Positions 6,424 to 16,794 of a stretch of 64,000 nucleotides of DNA are shown piece after piece (the first letter of the stretch is position 1; every line of letters starts with the position of its first letter). A program made the translations under genes and the position numbers. Under the pieces are notes generated by a model, which was not told the DNA's origin, searched no databases, and was given only the letters and a program-made list of their open reading frames with translations. Location: assembly GCF_005405365.1 (NCBI RefSeq), contig NZ_BJDX01000001.1, forward strand, positions 186,001-250,000. Reading direction: 5' to 3'. Origin of the DNA: Enterococcus xiangfangensis. Its GTDB lineage: Bacteria > Bacillota > Bacilli > Lactobacillales > Enterococcaceae.

Positions 6424-8076
6424 TTATTCAATATACTCTGAATCCTTGAGTAGCTTAACAACTTGAAAAAATAGTTCTCTATCTTCAATAACATGTACTT
6501 TGAAAACTTGGCCTTCAATTTTCTTTGGTCGATTCAACTTTACTCCTATTTTTTTTACATCATCTTTTGCCTTTTGATAGCGAAAACTTCCATAATCATC
6601 TATCACTGCTTGCGCCAGTGTCGGATCACTAGCTAAAATGAATCCATCTCGATGAATGACTACCACCAAAATTCGTTGTGTTTCGGTCAATTCGTCTGCA
6701 TTGCGATAGTTTTTCAAGGCTACACTGCCAAACTTAAATTTACCACCTTGCTTTTTTAAATAGTCCAAGCTATAAATCAAAAACGATAAATTTGCAGCTA
6801 GGGACTGTTCTCCTTTTGGTTGAATGAAATTCCAATATGGTCTAAAGATGGCATGGCGCTCCCCATCTGTTTCACCTTTCGGTCGATCTTTGAAGGCAAT
6901 TTTTACCGTCCGTGATTTATTGGCTGTTATACTGCTAATATCAACTGACTCATTGGTATCTAAAGCAAGGACACTTTGAATTTTAAATCGCACTGCATCT
7001 TTACCAATTTCGCGTCCCGTTTTTGTCTCTCCGGTGGCTATCATCCGCAAAATTCGCATTTCTTTTGCAGTGATCCCATCTGTTTCATTGGCGTGTGCAA
7101 CATCAGCTCCATAGAATTTCAACCACTCATTACTTGCCTCAAATCCGCCAGCCATCAATTTATCAAAATCAACTTTGTTTACTTTAAAAACACCTTCAAA
7201 GGTAGTCATCAATAGCCCTTTACCTGTTCGGCCGAAGTCTTTCAAAATAAAGAAGTGTTCTGGGGGTTCCAGTTTTAATTTTCTCAACAAAACATAAGCG
7301 TGTAACAGACTAACATTATTTAGACTATTGTCATCATCAGCGATCAGATTTAAGAAATTATCTGCCATTTCAAAATTTAGTTCATTGTATGCTACATCAT
7401 AAGATGCAAAGAACAACTCGTTTGCTGCTGGCTTTCGTTGTTCCATAATTAAGCTTTTGCAATCATATATCCAATCACTACCAGCAAACGAAAAAGGTTG
7501 TACATTGTAATCGTGCGTTTCTATCTTAATATGCTGACCGTATATTGCCTCTAAAACAGATAAAAAATCAGGAATTTGTTGCTTCTTCTCAATGGGATAA
7601 TCATAGGAAAAAAGCGTTTCGTCAATCAGCTTAAACGCATTTTTTTGAACAGCCACAAAGCGTTTTAGTTCTTTAGAATAGATCACTTTTCCAGCAGTAA
7701 TGTCAGCCAAGAATCGAGCATAATTAGTAAATTTTCCGTATTCAAAAATAGTTTTTTTATTTCCGTCTTTATCAGGCGCTTCTTTAAAAATCCCGTATAC
7801 AAGGCCCGTTTTCTTTGGCGCAATCGTGTAGCTAAGTGTTAAATTGTTGAATTTAGCGCCCTCGTCCTTTTCATAGATTTTATAAAAAGCATCCCCTTTA
7901 TTATCTAAGACTTGTTGGTCATTGGTAATATCGGCAAAATGGACCCGTTTAACAATTTCTTTAATCTGTGATAAATGAGGTGTATTCACACGATCCAAGT
8001 TCAATCTTATTTTTTGAAACTCCCTAAATAATTCTGTTGCATCTTTTTCACCGACAACATTTGAGGTACTAGTCAA
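6424..8076 (-). CDS. SF3-like replicative helicase / Rep protein of the satellite
   Basis: A 550-residue protein. A Walker A-like loop F-G-R-T-G-K-G (281-287) is followed about 35 residues later by a hydrophobic strand with W-L-K-F-Y-G-A-D-V-A-H-A-N-E, then T-K-T-G-R-E and L-A-L-D-T-N-E, the usual Walker B/sensor order in phage-plasmid P4-type helicases. The residue after the Walker lysine is G, not S/T. The first 270 residues are an origin-binding or primase-like region without clear motifs. The start is TTG; no better start exists nearby. It probably recognises the iterons just downstream. Confidence 0.82.
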   Translation of the reverse strand: MTSTSNVVGEKDATELFREFQKIRLNLDRVNTPHLSQIKEIVKRVHFADITNDQQVLDNKGDAFYKIYEKDEGAKFNNLTLSYTIAPKKTGLVYGIFKEAPDKDGNKKTIFEYGKFTNYARFLADITAGKVIYSKELKRFVAVQKNAFKLIDETLFSYDYPIEKKQQIPDFLSVLEAIYGQHIKIETHDYNVQPFSFAGSDWIYDCKSLIMEQRKPAANELFFASYDVAYNELNFEMADNFLNLIADDDNSLNNVSLLHAYVLLRKLKLEPPEHFFILKDFGRTGKGLLMTTFEGVFKVNKVDFDKLMAGGFEASNEWLKFYGADVAHANETDGITAKEMRILRMIATGETKTGREIGKDAVRFKIQSVLALDTNESVDISSITANKSRTVKIAFKDRPKGETDGERHAIFRPYWNFIQPKGEQSLAANLSFLIYSLDYLKKQGGKFKFGSVALKNYRNADELTETQRILVVVIHRDGFILASDPTLAQAVIDDYGSFRYQKAKDDVKKIGVKLNRPKKIEGQVFKVHVIEDRELFFQVVKLLKDSEYIE

Positions 8077-8116
8077 ATTTCATCACATCCCTTAATACTC
8101 AAAATACTTATTTTAA

Positions 8117-8323
8117 TCATTCAGATTCATCCAAATAATGAATAATATTTTTGCTGTGAGTGTCTCCCAGCAATCTTATTGAAGCAATTAGGCCATTTAA
8201 AGCCGAAAGATCGTCTCTGGTTATATTGCCCGATGAAGTAAAACGATCGTTTACAAAAGCTTCTAGTCCTAACATACTATTAGCAAGGTCTCCCGCTTCA
8301 ACAATTAAATCATTACTATCCAT
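8117..8323 (-). CDS. Small acidic hypothetical protein
   Basis: A 68-residue all-alpha acidic protein, with helices about 3-28 and 36-65. No motif is recognised. Its ATG overlaps the stop of the upstream membrane micro-protein by one base (TAATG), so the two are translationally coupled. It precedes the helicase gene in the same operon. Confidence 0.6.
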   Translation of the reverse strand: MDSNDLIVEAGDLANSMLGLEAFVNDRFTSSGNITRDDLSALNGLIASIRLLGDTHSKNIIHYLDESE

Positions 8324-8490
8324 TATTGGTCTCTCCCTTTAACTCGTCGTTCATATTCAAATTCATCATAATTTGTAAATAGCACCAATCCGATACCGAC
8401 AAATAAGCACAGTTTTAATAAATTCGGTAACATAGTAGCTAGTCCACCGAATAAAACGGCTGCTAAAATAAGATTAATTTTTCTATCCAT
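8323..8490 (-). CDS. 55-residue two-helix membrane protein
   Basis: This short frame has an ATG at 8490 and a GGAGG site 9 nt upstream. The protein has two hydrophobic segments (about 5-22 and 25-39) separated by a tight turn, and a charged cytoplasmic tail (Y-D-E-F-E-Y-E-R-R). It looks like a hairpin membrane micro-protein. It overlaps the genes on both sides (stop shared with the start of the gene at 8323). Role unknown. Confidence 0.7.
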   Translation of the reverse strand: MDRKINLILAAVLFGGLATMLPNLLKLCLFVGIGLVLFTNYDEFEYERRVKGRDQ

Positions 8491-8614
8491 GGCATTTTCC
8501 TCCGATTTCGTTTATAATCGAAGACAGAAGATGGCTGTTTAAAGCCTTTTGTTTGCCTTTATCCTGTCCGCCAAGACATTGTGGGATAAGGCTTTTTTTC
8601 TGTCTCCGATTCAT
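8483..8614 (-). CDS. 43-residue basic micro-protein
   Basis: The ATG at 8614 lies 8 nt after GGAGGA, which overlaps the stop of the gene at 8618-8923. The product is basic at the N-terminus (M-N-R-R-Q-K-K-S) with two Cys far apart and no clear fold. It ends inside the start of the next frame. Coding status rests on the ribosome site and the tight packing only. Confidence 0.45.
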   Translation of the reverse strand: MNRRQKKSLIPQCLGGQDKGKQKALNSHLLSSIINEIGGKCHG

Positions 8615-8617
8615 AAG

Positions 8618-8923
8618 TTAGTCCTCCAGTTTCGATCCTAATAAATCAGCTAATAATTCAACCTGTGAGTAAAACAAATCCTGCATCGAATCACGATCAA
8701 ACTCCTCATCAAAACGTGCCATGCTCAATTCATATAACTCTTGCACAACGCTTTTTACAGTCGGTTCTTTAGGCATCAAATTTTGATACTCCATTTGCTC
8801 ATACAGACCGTTAAATGTATTTACCAGTGCTTCGCCTTCCAAACTGGCTAACTCCTTAGCTGTTTTGTCTGTGACAACTTTCGATAATGATTTCTCCATT
8901 GCTGCATTTTGTCCTTCATTCAT
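8618..8923 (-). CDS. Acidic helical hypothetical protein
   Basis: A 101-residue acidic all-alpha protein of unknown function. No conserved motif is recognised. AGGAGG precedes the ATG. It sits between the antirepressor and the micro-protein cluster, the early control part of the island, where small modulators of helper-phage functions are often encoded. Confidence 0.6.
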   Translation of the reverse strand: MNEGQNAAMEKSLSKVVTDKTAKELASLEGEALVNTFNGLYEQMEYQNLMPKEPTVKSVVQELYELSMARFDEEFDRDSMQDLFYSQVELLADLLGSKLED

Positions 8924-8935
8924 GTTGATTTCCTC

Positions 8936-9547
8936 CTATGCAATTTCTGACCAGTTTTGATGGTTATAAATTTTTTCGCTGACCGAAAACTGTAGACCAT
9001 ATTTTTCTTTCATTGTCATAAGCTGTACGGTTTCATCTAAGACAGCTTCACGATCAGCCAACATTTCTGGGGTCATAGCTTCCTTATTCACCATTTTTGA
9101 ATGGCCATATAAATTAGATACAGCCTTATTAGCAATAGTGTTCGCCTTGATAAAGTCTTTTGGTTTTGGGTCCTTGATTGAACGATTCAACTTTGCCATA
9201 GCTTCTTTCTGATGTTCCTTATCAAGCATTCTGAACACTTGGAAACCTTCAATACCTACTGATTGGCGTAATTGCTTGATTACATTAAAAACCCATTTCT
9301 GAAACTGTTCGGCTGAATCAAGTTTTGATCCAAAAATTAATCTATAAATATCTGGTTCTTGAATAATCACATAACTAGTAGCAGAAACCCCGTCGTTATA
9401 GGTGCCCCGTTTCAGGGCGTGTCTGTTAACAGCATTTCTAGGCTTCTTGTATCCCAACGCCTTTGCTACATCACTCCCTACTGCCCACCACTCATTATTT
9501 AACTCAATAAATCTAATTTCATGATCGTTCCAAATTTCCGTCTTCAT
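8936..9547 (-). CDS. Bro-N domain antirepressor-like protein
   Basis: A 203-residue protein. Residues 1-100 form a Bro-N domain: W-x-A-V-G-S-D-V-A-K-A-L-G-Y-K-K-P-R-N-A-V, then Y-R-L-I-F-G-S-K, F-Q-K-W-V-F and V-I-K-Q-L-R. The C-terminal half is helical and probably a KilA-C/ORF11-like or unknown domain. Bro-N proteins bind DNA and act as phage antirepressors. It is expressed with the cro-like and excisionase-like genes, so it probably tunes the lysogeny switch. Its ATG has AAAGGGG upstream. Confidence 0.88.
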   Translation of the reverse strand: MKTEIWNDHEIRFIELNNEWWAVGSDVAKALGYKKPRNAVNRHALKRGTYNDGVSATSYVIIQEPDIYRLIFGSKLDSAEQFQKWVFNVIKQLRQSVGIEGFQVFRMLDKEHQKEAMAKLNRSIKDPKPKDFIKANTIANKAVSNLYGHSKMVNKEAMTPEMLADREAVLDETVQLMTMKEKYGLQFSVSEKIYNHQNWSEIA

Positions 9548-9590
9548 GTAGTTACCCCTTTCTAAATAGACGATTCGTATTTAATCCAAT

Positions 9591-9607
9591 CTCCATTGCC
9601 CCCAGCA
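9591..9607. repeat. 17-bp direct repeat, copy A
   Basis: CTCCATTGCCCCCAGCA lies just after the stop of the excisionase-like gene, in transcript-reverse sense. An exact copy occurs at 11,000-11,016, in front of the integrase gene. Both lie between genes of the lysogeny/integration module. Confidence 0.85.
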
Positions 9608-9612
9608 ATAAT

Positions 9613-9885
9613 TTAAATTTCAAATTGTTCCATCCACTCATCACACTTTTTTCGATTCACTCGTTTGGTTTGTGCAATCACACTGACCGGAAAATCAAGC
9701 TCACGAATAAATCTATTTAAATTAGAACGTGATACTTGTAAATATTTGCAAGTAGTTGCTAAATCCATCCAGTCGGGAAAAGATTGCTTCTCTACTTGTT
9801 GTTGCATCTGTTCCGCCCAAACTTTTGAAGCAACTTCTGATAGCTGTTGTTCTACTGTTGGGCTTAAATCAACTTCTAATCTCAT
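9613..9885 (-). CDS. Excisionase-like HTH protein
   Basis: A 90-residue protein starting at the ATG at 9885, which has AGGAGGG upstream; the longer frame would run into the cro-like gene. The C-terminal half is a MerR/excisionase-type winged HTH: L-A-T-T-C-K-Y-L-Q-V-S-R-S-N-L-N-R-F-I, then a wing F-P-V-S-V and K-R-V-N-R-K-K-C-D-E-W-M. Such proteins direct the integrase to excise the element or regulate early genes. It lies next to the cro-like gene as in many satellites. Confidence 0.75.
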   Translation of the reverse strand: MRLEVDLSPTVEQQLSEVASKVWAEQMQQQVEKQSFPDWMDLATTCKYLQVSRSNLNRFIRELDFPVSVIAQTKRVNRKKCDEWMEQFEI

Positions 9886-9898
9886 AACAACCCTCCTA

Positions 9899-10123
9899 TC
9901 ATTTTTCAACTTTTGATACTTTTTGTTTAAAAAAAATATCGTCAATTGTTATATCCGGAAAAATAGGTAAAAGCATTTTTTTGAACTTTAATTTCTCGTT
10001 ATCTGAAAAGGGTGTTCTTCCAATTTCTTTCAAGCGATAAGCTTGTAATGATATTCCAAAAATCTTTGCCATTTCTGTTTGAGACTTATCTAGCATTTTG
10101 CGATATCCAGCTATCATATTCAT
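9899..10123 (-). CDS. Cro-like XRE-family HTH protein
   Basis: A 74-residue protein consisting of one XRE-type HTH: S-Q-T-E-M-A-K-I-F-G-I-S-L-Q-A-Y with conserved spacing. It has AAGGAG 7 nt before its ATG. It is divergent from the repressor gene at 10,254 and is the first gene of the long leftward operon, so it is the Cro counterpart. An operator-like element (CAACTTTTGATAC) lies at its 3' end as well as upstream. Confidence 0.85.
   Translation of the reverse strand: MNMIAGYRKMLDKSQTEMAKIFGISLQAYRLKEIGRTPFSDNEKLKFKKMLLPIFPDITIDDIFFKQKVSKVEK
9907..9919. promoter_or_regulatory. Operator-like repeat, copy 1 (CAACTTTTGATAC)
   Basis: The 13-bp sequence CAACTTTTGATAC occurs here, inside the 3' end of the cro-like gene, and is repeated exactly at 10,138-10,150 and with one change at 10,193-10,205. 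Three copies around the lysogeny switch suggest a binding site for the repressor or Cro-like protein. Confidence 0.55.
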
Positions 10124-10137
10124 CTGTTATCTCCTTT

Positions 10138-10205
10138 CAACTTTTGATACTTTTATTTTAGCACGGATTTCAAATATTGCAAGTGGAACTTGCTACTTTT
10201 GATAC
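10138..10205. promoter_or_regulatory. Divergent lysogeny-switch operators and leftward promoter
   Basis: Two copies of the 13-bp element lie at 10,138-10,150 and 10,193-10,205. A perfect dyad GCAAGT-GGA-ACTTGC lies at 10,179-10,193. The leftward promoter for the cro-like operon is TTGCAA (10,182-10,177), 16 bp, TAAAAT (10,160-10,155). The dyad overlaps its -35, so repressor binding would block leftward transcription. Confidence 0.65.
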
Positions 10206-10231
10206 ATACATGTATAAATTCATGATATAAT
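10206..10231 (+). promoter_or_regulatory. Rightward repressor promoter, extended -10
   Basis: TGATATAAT at 10,223-10,231 is an extended -10 (TG-n-TATAAT). No good -35 is visible at 17 bp, which suits an extended -10 promoter. The palindrome ATACATGTAT (10,206-10,215) lies just upstream. Confidence 0.55.
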
Positions 10232-10253
10232 CCCTTTAGAGAGGAGTAAAATT

Positions 10254-10994
10254 ATGAATGATATTAATAAACTAGCGTTAGGAAAACGAATCAAAAATAT
10301 CCGCGTTGCTAGAAAAGACACGCTCGAAACGTTTGCTAAAGCAATTCAGGCAGAGACTAGCCACGCCATTAAGACCACTAAGAGTAATGCTTCTAAGTGG
10401 GAAAAAGGGTTGAATATTCCTAATGATATTACGCTCAAAGCAATTGCTGACTTAGGTAATACCTCCGTTGAATATCTACTGTATGGTTCTCTTGATGAAT
10501 ATGCACATACTTTATTGGATAATTTTGAAATTGAACTAAATGAAGACAGTTCAATTAGCAACGCCGTTATCCCTTTTATAATAAATGAAGTAAAAAGTGC
10601 TTTGTTCCCTAAATATTTTGATAAAAGCTACTCTGACATGGTTAGCCTTGAGAATTTTTTTGATGAAAAGAAAAAAGATGCTTTAGAGCACTGGTCTAAT
10701 CCACAACAAATTGAAACTAACATATTAAATTTATTAAGTAGGTCCATAACCGAAGATATTGGGGATGCAATGCCCTATCTTTATTCTGATCGGTACAAAG
10801 ATGATTATTCAAAAATCAACAGTGCTCAGGGAGTAACTTCCCTATCAGATTTAAAACGAAAGTATTTAAGTACGCTTGATAATTATCAAAGAAGTAGTAT
10901 TGATATTTTGAGATACAACGATGAAAAAATGATAAATCAAGCTATTGATGATCTCCAAACGTTGATTGATAAATCACCCACTATTAACTTGTAA
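10254..10994 (+). CDS. CI/Stl-like XRE-family repressor of the satellite
   Basis: A 246-residue protein. The N-terminus (about 8-78) is an XRE HTH with an insertion in the turn region: L-E-T-F-A-K-A-I-Q-A ... S-N-A-S-K-W-E-K-G-L-N-I-P. The remaining 165 residues are helical and lack the S24 peptidase motifs (Ser/Lys dyad, A-G cleavage site) of RecA-cleaved CI repressors. That fits PICI master repressors, which are inactivated by binding a helper-phage protein. GAGGAG precedes the ATG. It is transcribed with the integrase. Confidence 0.8.
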   Translation: MNDINKLALGKRIKNIRVARKDTLETFAKAIQAETSHAIKTTKSNASKWEKGLNIPNDITLKAIADLGNTSVEYLLYGSLDEYAHTLLDNFEIELNEDSSISNAVIPFIINEVKSALFPKYFDKSYSDMVSLENFFDEKKKDALEHWSNPQQIETNILNLLSRSITEDIGDAMPYLYSDRYKDDYSKINSAQGVTSLSDLKRKYLSTLDNYQRSSIDILRYNDEKMINQAIDDLQTLIDKSPTINL

Positions 10995-10999
10995 TCAAC

Positions 11000-11016
11000 C
11001 TCCATTGCCCCCAGCA
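11000..11016. repeat. 17-bp direct repeat, copy B
   Basis: This is an exact copy of CTCCATTGCCCCCAGCA at 9591-9607. It lies between the repressor stop and the integrase ribosome site (GGGAGGG, 11,018-11,024). Confidence 0.85.
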
Positions 11017-11032
11017 CGGGAGGGATTAGAAA

Positions 11033-12184
11033 ATGCCAAAATATGAACAATACAAAGATAAAAACAATAAACGTAAATGGATGTTTAGCGGTTATGTTGC
11101 TACTGATCCGATCACTGGTAAAAAAGTAGTTACCAAACGCAAGGGCTTTGATACAAAGAAAGAGGCCGTTGCTACATTCGATCAGTTAAAAGCACGAGTT
11201 CTTAAAGGATCGAAAAAGCGTCGGTCTATCACTTTCAATGAACTATATAACGATTGGCTTGAGCAACATAGAAAAGGTGTTAAGCCTTCTACAGTTGCTA
11301 CAAATCGGCGTTTCATTGAAAATCATGTGTTACCCAAGTTTGGAAAATTGAAGCTTGATCAAATCACAGTGTCTTATTGCCAAAAGTGTGTAAACGAATG
11401 GCATGGTAAATTCAGGCAGTACAACTATATGAGACGTGCTGCAGCTCAAGTTATGAGCTATGGTGTGTCAATGGAGCTTATGGATAGCAATCCTATGAAA
11501 AAGACTATCCTTCCGCGCAAAAAAGAGGATAATAAAGAGCCAAATTTTTACAACAAAGAGGAATTAAAGAACTTCATGGATTTTGTCAAAACATTGGACA
11601 ATTATAAATACTATGCTTTCTTTCGATTACTAGCCATCACAGGTATGAGAAAATCAGAAGCTTTGGCATTGTATAAATCAGACTTGAATATTTTCAATAA
11701 AACTCTAACAATTGGTAAAACTCTTGCTATTGATGAATTTGGAACAATTCTATTGCAAGAACCAAAAACAAAAAGCTCATACCGTACCATCAGTTTGGAT
11801 GATGAAACAATACGAGTTTTAAAGCATTGGTTTGCTATTCAAAAAGAAGATTACTTAAAGTTAGGATACAACACGACAAAAGGCAAGCAGCTAATGTTTA
11901 GCAATTTATCCAATGATCTATTTTATCCACAAGTTGTCAATGATTGGCTTGATTGGATATACGACAAAGCAGAAAAAAAAGGAATTGAGCTTAAACGGAT
12001 CAGTCCACATGGATTTCGTCACACAGCATGCTCTCTTATGTTTGAATCTGGCGCAACGATCAATGAAGTTCAAAAAAGGCTAGGTCATAAAGATGTAAAA
12101 ACGACCATGAACATTTATAGCCATGTCACACCTAAACAGGCAGAAAATACTAGCGATAAATTAGCAAAGTATTTAGCTTTCTGA
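11033..12184 (+). CDS. int: Tyrosine-recombinase integrase
   Basis: A 383-residue integrase with the standard three parts: an N-terminal AP2-like arm-binding domain (about 1-55), a SAM-like core-binding domain (65-165) and a catalytic domain (170-383). The catalytic residues are R206 (T-G-M-R-K-S-E-A), H326 and R329 (H-G-F-R-H), H352 (L-G-H) and the nucleophile Y362 (I-Y-S-H-V). It inserts the satellite into the chromosome next to the 3' end of sufB, which lies about 100 bp downstream in opposite orientation. GGGAGGG lies 8 nt before the ATG. It is full-length and apparently intact. Confidence 0.96.
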   Translation: MPKYEQYKDKNNKRKWMFSGYVATDPITGKKVVTKRKGFDTKKEAVATFDQLKARVLKGSKKRRSITFNELYNDWLEQHRKGVKPSTVATNRRFIENHVLPKFGKLKLDQITVSYCQKCVNEWHGKFRQYNYMRRAAAQVMSYGVSMELMDSNPMKKTILPRKKEDNKEPNFYNKEELKNFMDFVKTLDNYKYYAFFRLLAITGMRKSEALALYKSDLNIFNKTLTIGKTLAIDEFGTILLQEPKTKSSYRTISLDDETIRVLKHWFAIQKEDYLKLGYNTTKGKQLMFSNLSNDLFYPQVVNDWLDWIYDKAEKKGIELKRISPHGFRHTACSLMFESGATINEVQKRLGHKDVKTTMNIYSHVTPKQAENTSDKLAKYLAF

Positions 12185-12280
12185 CAAATAGATAGACTTT
12201 CAGATAGCTTTTTTCAAAACAGCAAAATAAAAAAGGCTAGGAACGTTGATATAAAAGCGTTCCTAACCTTATTCTTCTTA
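12185..12280. other. Right junction of the island (att region, inferred)
   Basis: The 96 nt between the integrase stop and the sufB stop must hold the right attachment site, or adjoin it if the core lies in the sufB 3' end. No repeat of this stretch is visible in the first 60 nt of the window, so the other att copy lies outside it. The core sequence therefore cannot be named. Confidence 0.5.
12232..12272 (-). terminator. Terminator of the suf operon
   Basis: The stem TAGGAACG/CGTTCCTA (12,238-12,265) has a 12-nt loop, followed on the minus strand by TTTTTTATTTT. It may also stop integrase transcription on the plus strand, where the T-tract is weaker. Confidence 0.85.
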
Positions 12281-13672
12281 CTACCCCACACTGCCTTCCA
12301 TCTCATATTGGATCAGACGGTTTAGTTCTACAGCGTATTCCATTGGTAGTTCTTTGGTGAATGGTTCTACAAAGCCCATTACGATCATTTCGGTCGCTTC
12401 TTGTTCGGAAATACCGCGACTCATTAAATAATAGAGTTGTTCTTCGGAAATTTTTGAAACTTTGGCTTCATGTTCTAAGGAGACATTGCCGTTTAAGATC
12501 TCATTGTATGGAATCGTATCGGAAGTAGATTGATCGTCCATGATGATCGTGTCACACTCGATGTGGCTGAACGATCCAGCACTATCGCGACCAAAGCGAA
12601 CGGTTCCGCGATAGTCGACTGCACCGCCGTCTTTAGCGATTGATTTTGAAACGATCGTGCTAGAGGTATTCGGCGCATTGTGGATCATCCGAGCACCATT
12701 GTCTAATATGATATTTTTACCGGCTACAGCGATTGATAACATTGTACCACGCGCGCCTTTGCCTTCCATGTAGACACTTGGGTATTTCATCGTTACTTTT
12801 GATCCTAAGTTTCCGTCGATCCATTCCATTGTTGCATTTTCTTGCGCTTGACCCCGTTTAGTTTCTAAACTATAGACATTGTTAGACCAGTTTTGGATTG
12901 TCGTATAACGGCAATAGCCATCTTTTTTAACAAAGACTTCAACGACTGCGGCATGCAGACTGCTTGAAGAGTAAGTTGGTGCGGTACAACCTTCTACGTA
13001 ATTGATACTTGCCCCTTCATCCACGATGATCATTGTCCGTTCAAATTGTCCAGTGTTTGCCGAATTGATTCGGAAATATGATTGGATCGGAATATCCGTT
13101 TTTACACCTTTTGGCACGTAGATAAAGCTTCCGCCAGACCAAGCGGCTGAGTTTAAGGCAGCTAATTTATTGTCTGAAGGAGGAACTAGCGTCCCAAAGT
13201 ATTCCTTGAATAGTTCAGGATATTCTTTCAGCGCTGTATCCGTATCAGTGAAGACGATTCCTAATTTCGTGAATTCTTCTTTCATATTGTGATAGACCAC
13301 TTCTGATTCATATTGAGCGGAAGCACCGGCTAAATAAGCTCGTTCTGCTTCAGGAATCCCGATACGTTCAAAGGTTGTTTTAATTTCTTCCGGTACATCT
13401 TCCCAGTCACGGGCTGGTTTGTCGCTTGAACGAATGAAATAATTGATTTTATCAAAATCCAATTCGGACAAATCCGGTCCATATTCAGGCATGTCTAATT
13501 TTCTGAATGTTTCTAAGGATTTCAAACGAAAATCCAACATCCATTCTGGTTCTTCCTTTGCGCGGGAGATTTCGCGAATGACTTCTTCCGATAGGCCATC
13601 GCCAGTCGTAAAGACAGGTTCGACATCATCATGGAAGCCAAATTGATATTCTTCGATTTCAGGTACACTCAT
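12281..13672 (-). CDS. sufB: Fe-S cluster scaffold subunit SufB
   Basis: A 463-residue protein, the usual SufB length, with the N-terminal motif Y-x-F-G-F-H-D-D-V and the C-terminal beta-helix core ending in the conserved [17 protein letters not shown] region. It assembles Fe-S clusters in the SufBCD complex with the SufC ATPase. It is the last gene of sufC-sufD-sufS-sufU-sufB, separated from sufU by 136 nt. The satellite has inserted just beyond its 3' end and the coding sequence appears complete. Confidence 0.98.
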   Translation of the reverse strand: MSVPEIEEYQFGFHDDVEPVFTTGDGLSEEVIREISRAKEEPEWMLDFRLKSLETFRKLDMPEYGPDLSELDFDKINYFIRSSDKPARDWEDVPEEIKTTFERIGIPEAERAYLAGASAQYESEVVYHNMKEEFTKLGIVFTDTDTALKEYPELFKEYFGTLVPPSDNKLAALNSAAWSGGSFIYVPKGVKTDIPIQSYFRINSANTGQFERTMIIVDEGASINYVEGCTAPTYSSSSLHAAVVEVFVKKDGYCRYTTIQNWSNNVYSLETKRGQAQENATMEWIDGNLGSKVTMKYPSVYMEGKGARGTMLSIAVAGKNIILDNGARMIHNAPNTSSTIVSKSIAKDGGAVDYRGTVRFGRDSAGSFSHIECDTIIMDDQSTSDTIPYNEILNGNVSLEHEAKVSKISEEQLYYLMSRGISEQEATEMIVMGFVEPFTKELPMEYAVELNRLIQYEMEGSVG

Positions 13673-13808
13673 GTATTCCCGCTCCTTTTTTCCTCTTGAT
13701 TTTTTTTAATTTTTCTTTTTAAAAATAAAAACTTGATGTTCCGTTCATACGCCTGGTCTGTACTTTGGTACATTTTTCTGTAAAGATCTCAAGCGTCAAA
13801 TTTGATAC

Positions 13809-16781
<2,973 letters not shown>

Positions 16782-16794
16782 CTATCTTGTCCTC

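Larger units (their letters stand above)
1..12270. mobile_element. Phage satellite (PICI-like island), left end outside window
   Basis: The layout is that of a phage-inducible chromosomal island. Integrase and repressor point right, next to the chromosomal suf operon. A long leftward operon holds cro-like, excisionase-like, antirepressor, helicase/Rep, primase and small genes. An iteron cluster lies between helicase and primase. No portal, capsid, tail, lysis or large terminase gene is visible, which argues against a complete prophage. The right edge lies between the integrase stop (12,184) and the suf terminator. The left edge and the att repeat are not visible. A TIR/membrane pair sits at the far left as probable cargo. 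The class is inferred from gene order; no database comparison was possible. Confidence 0.82.
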
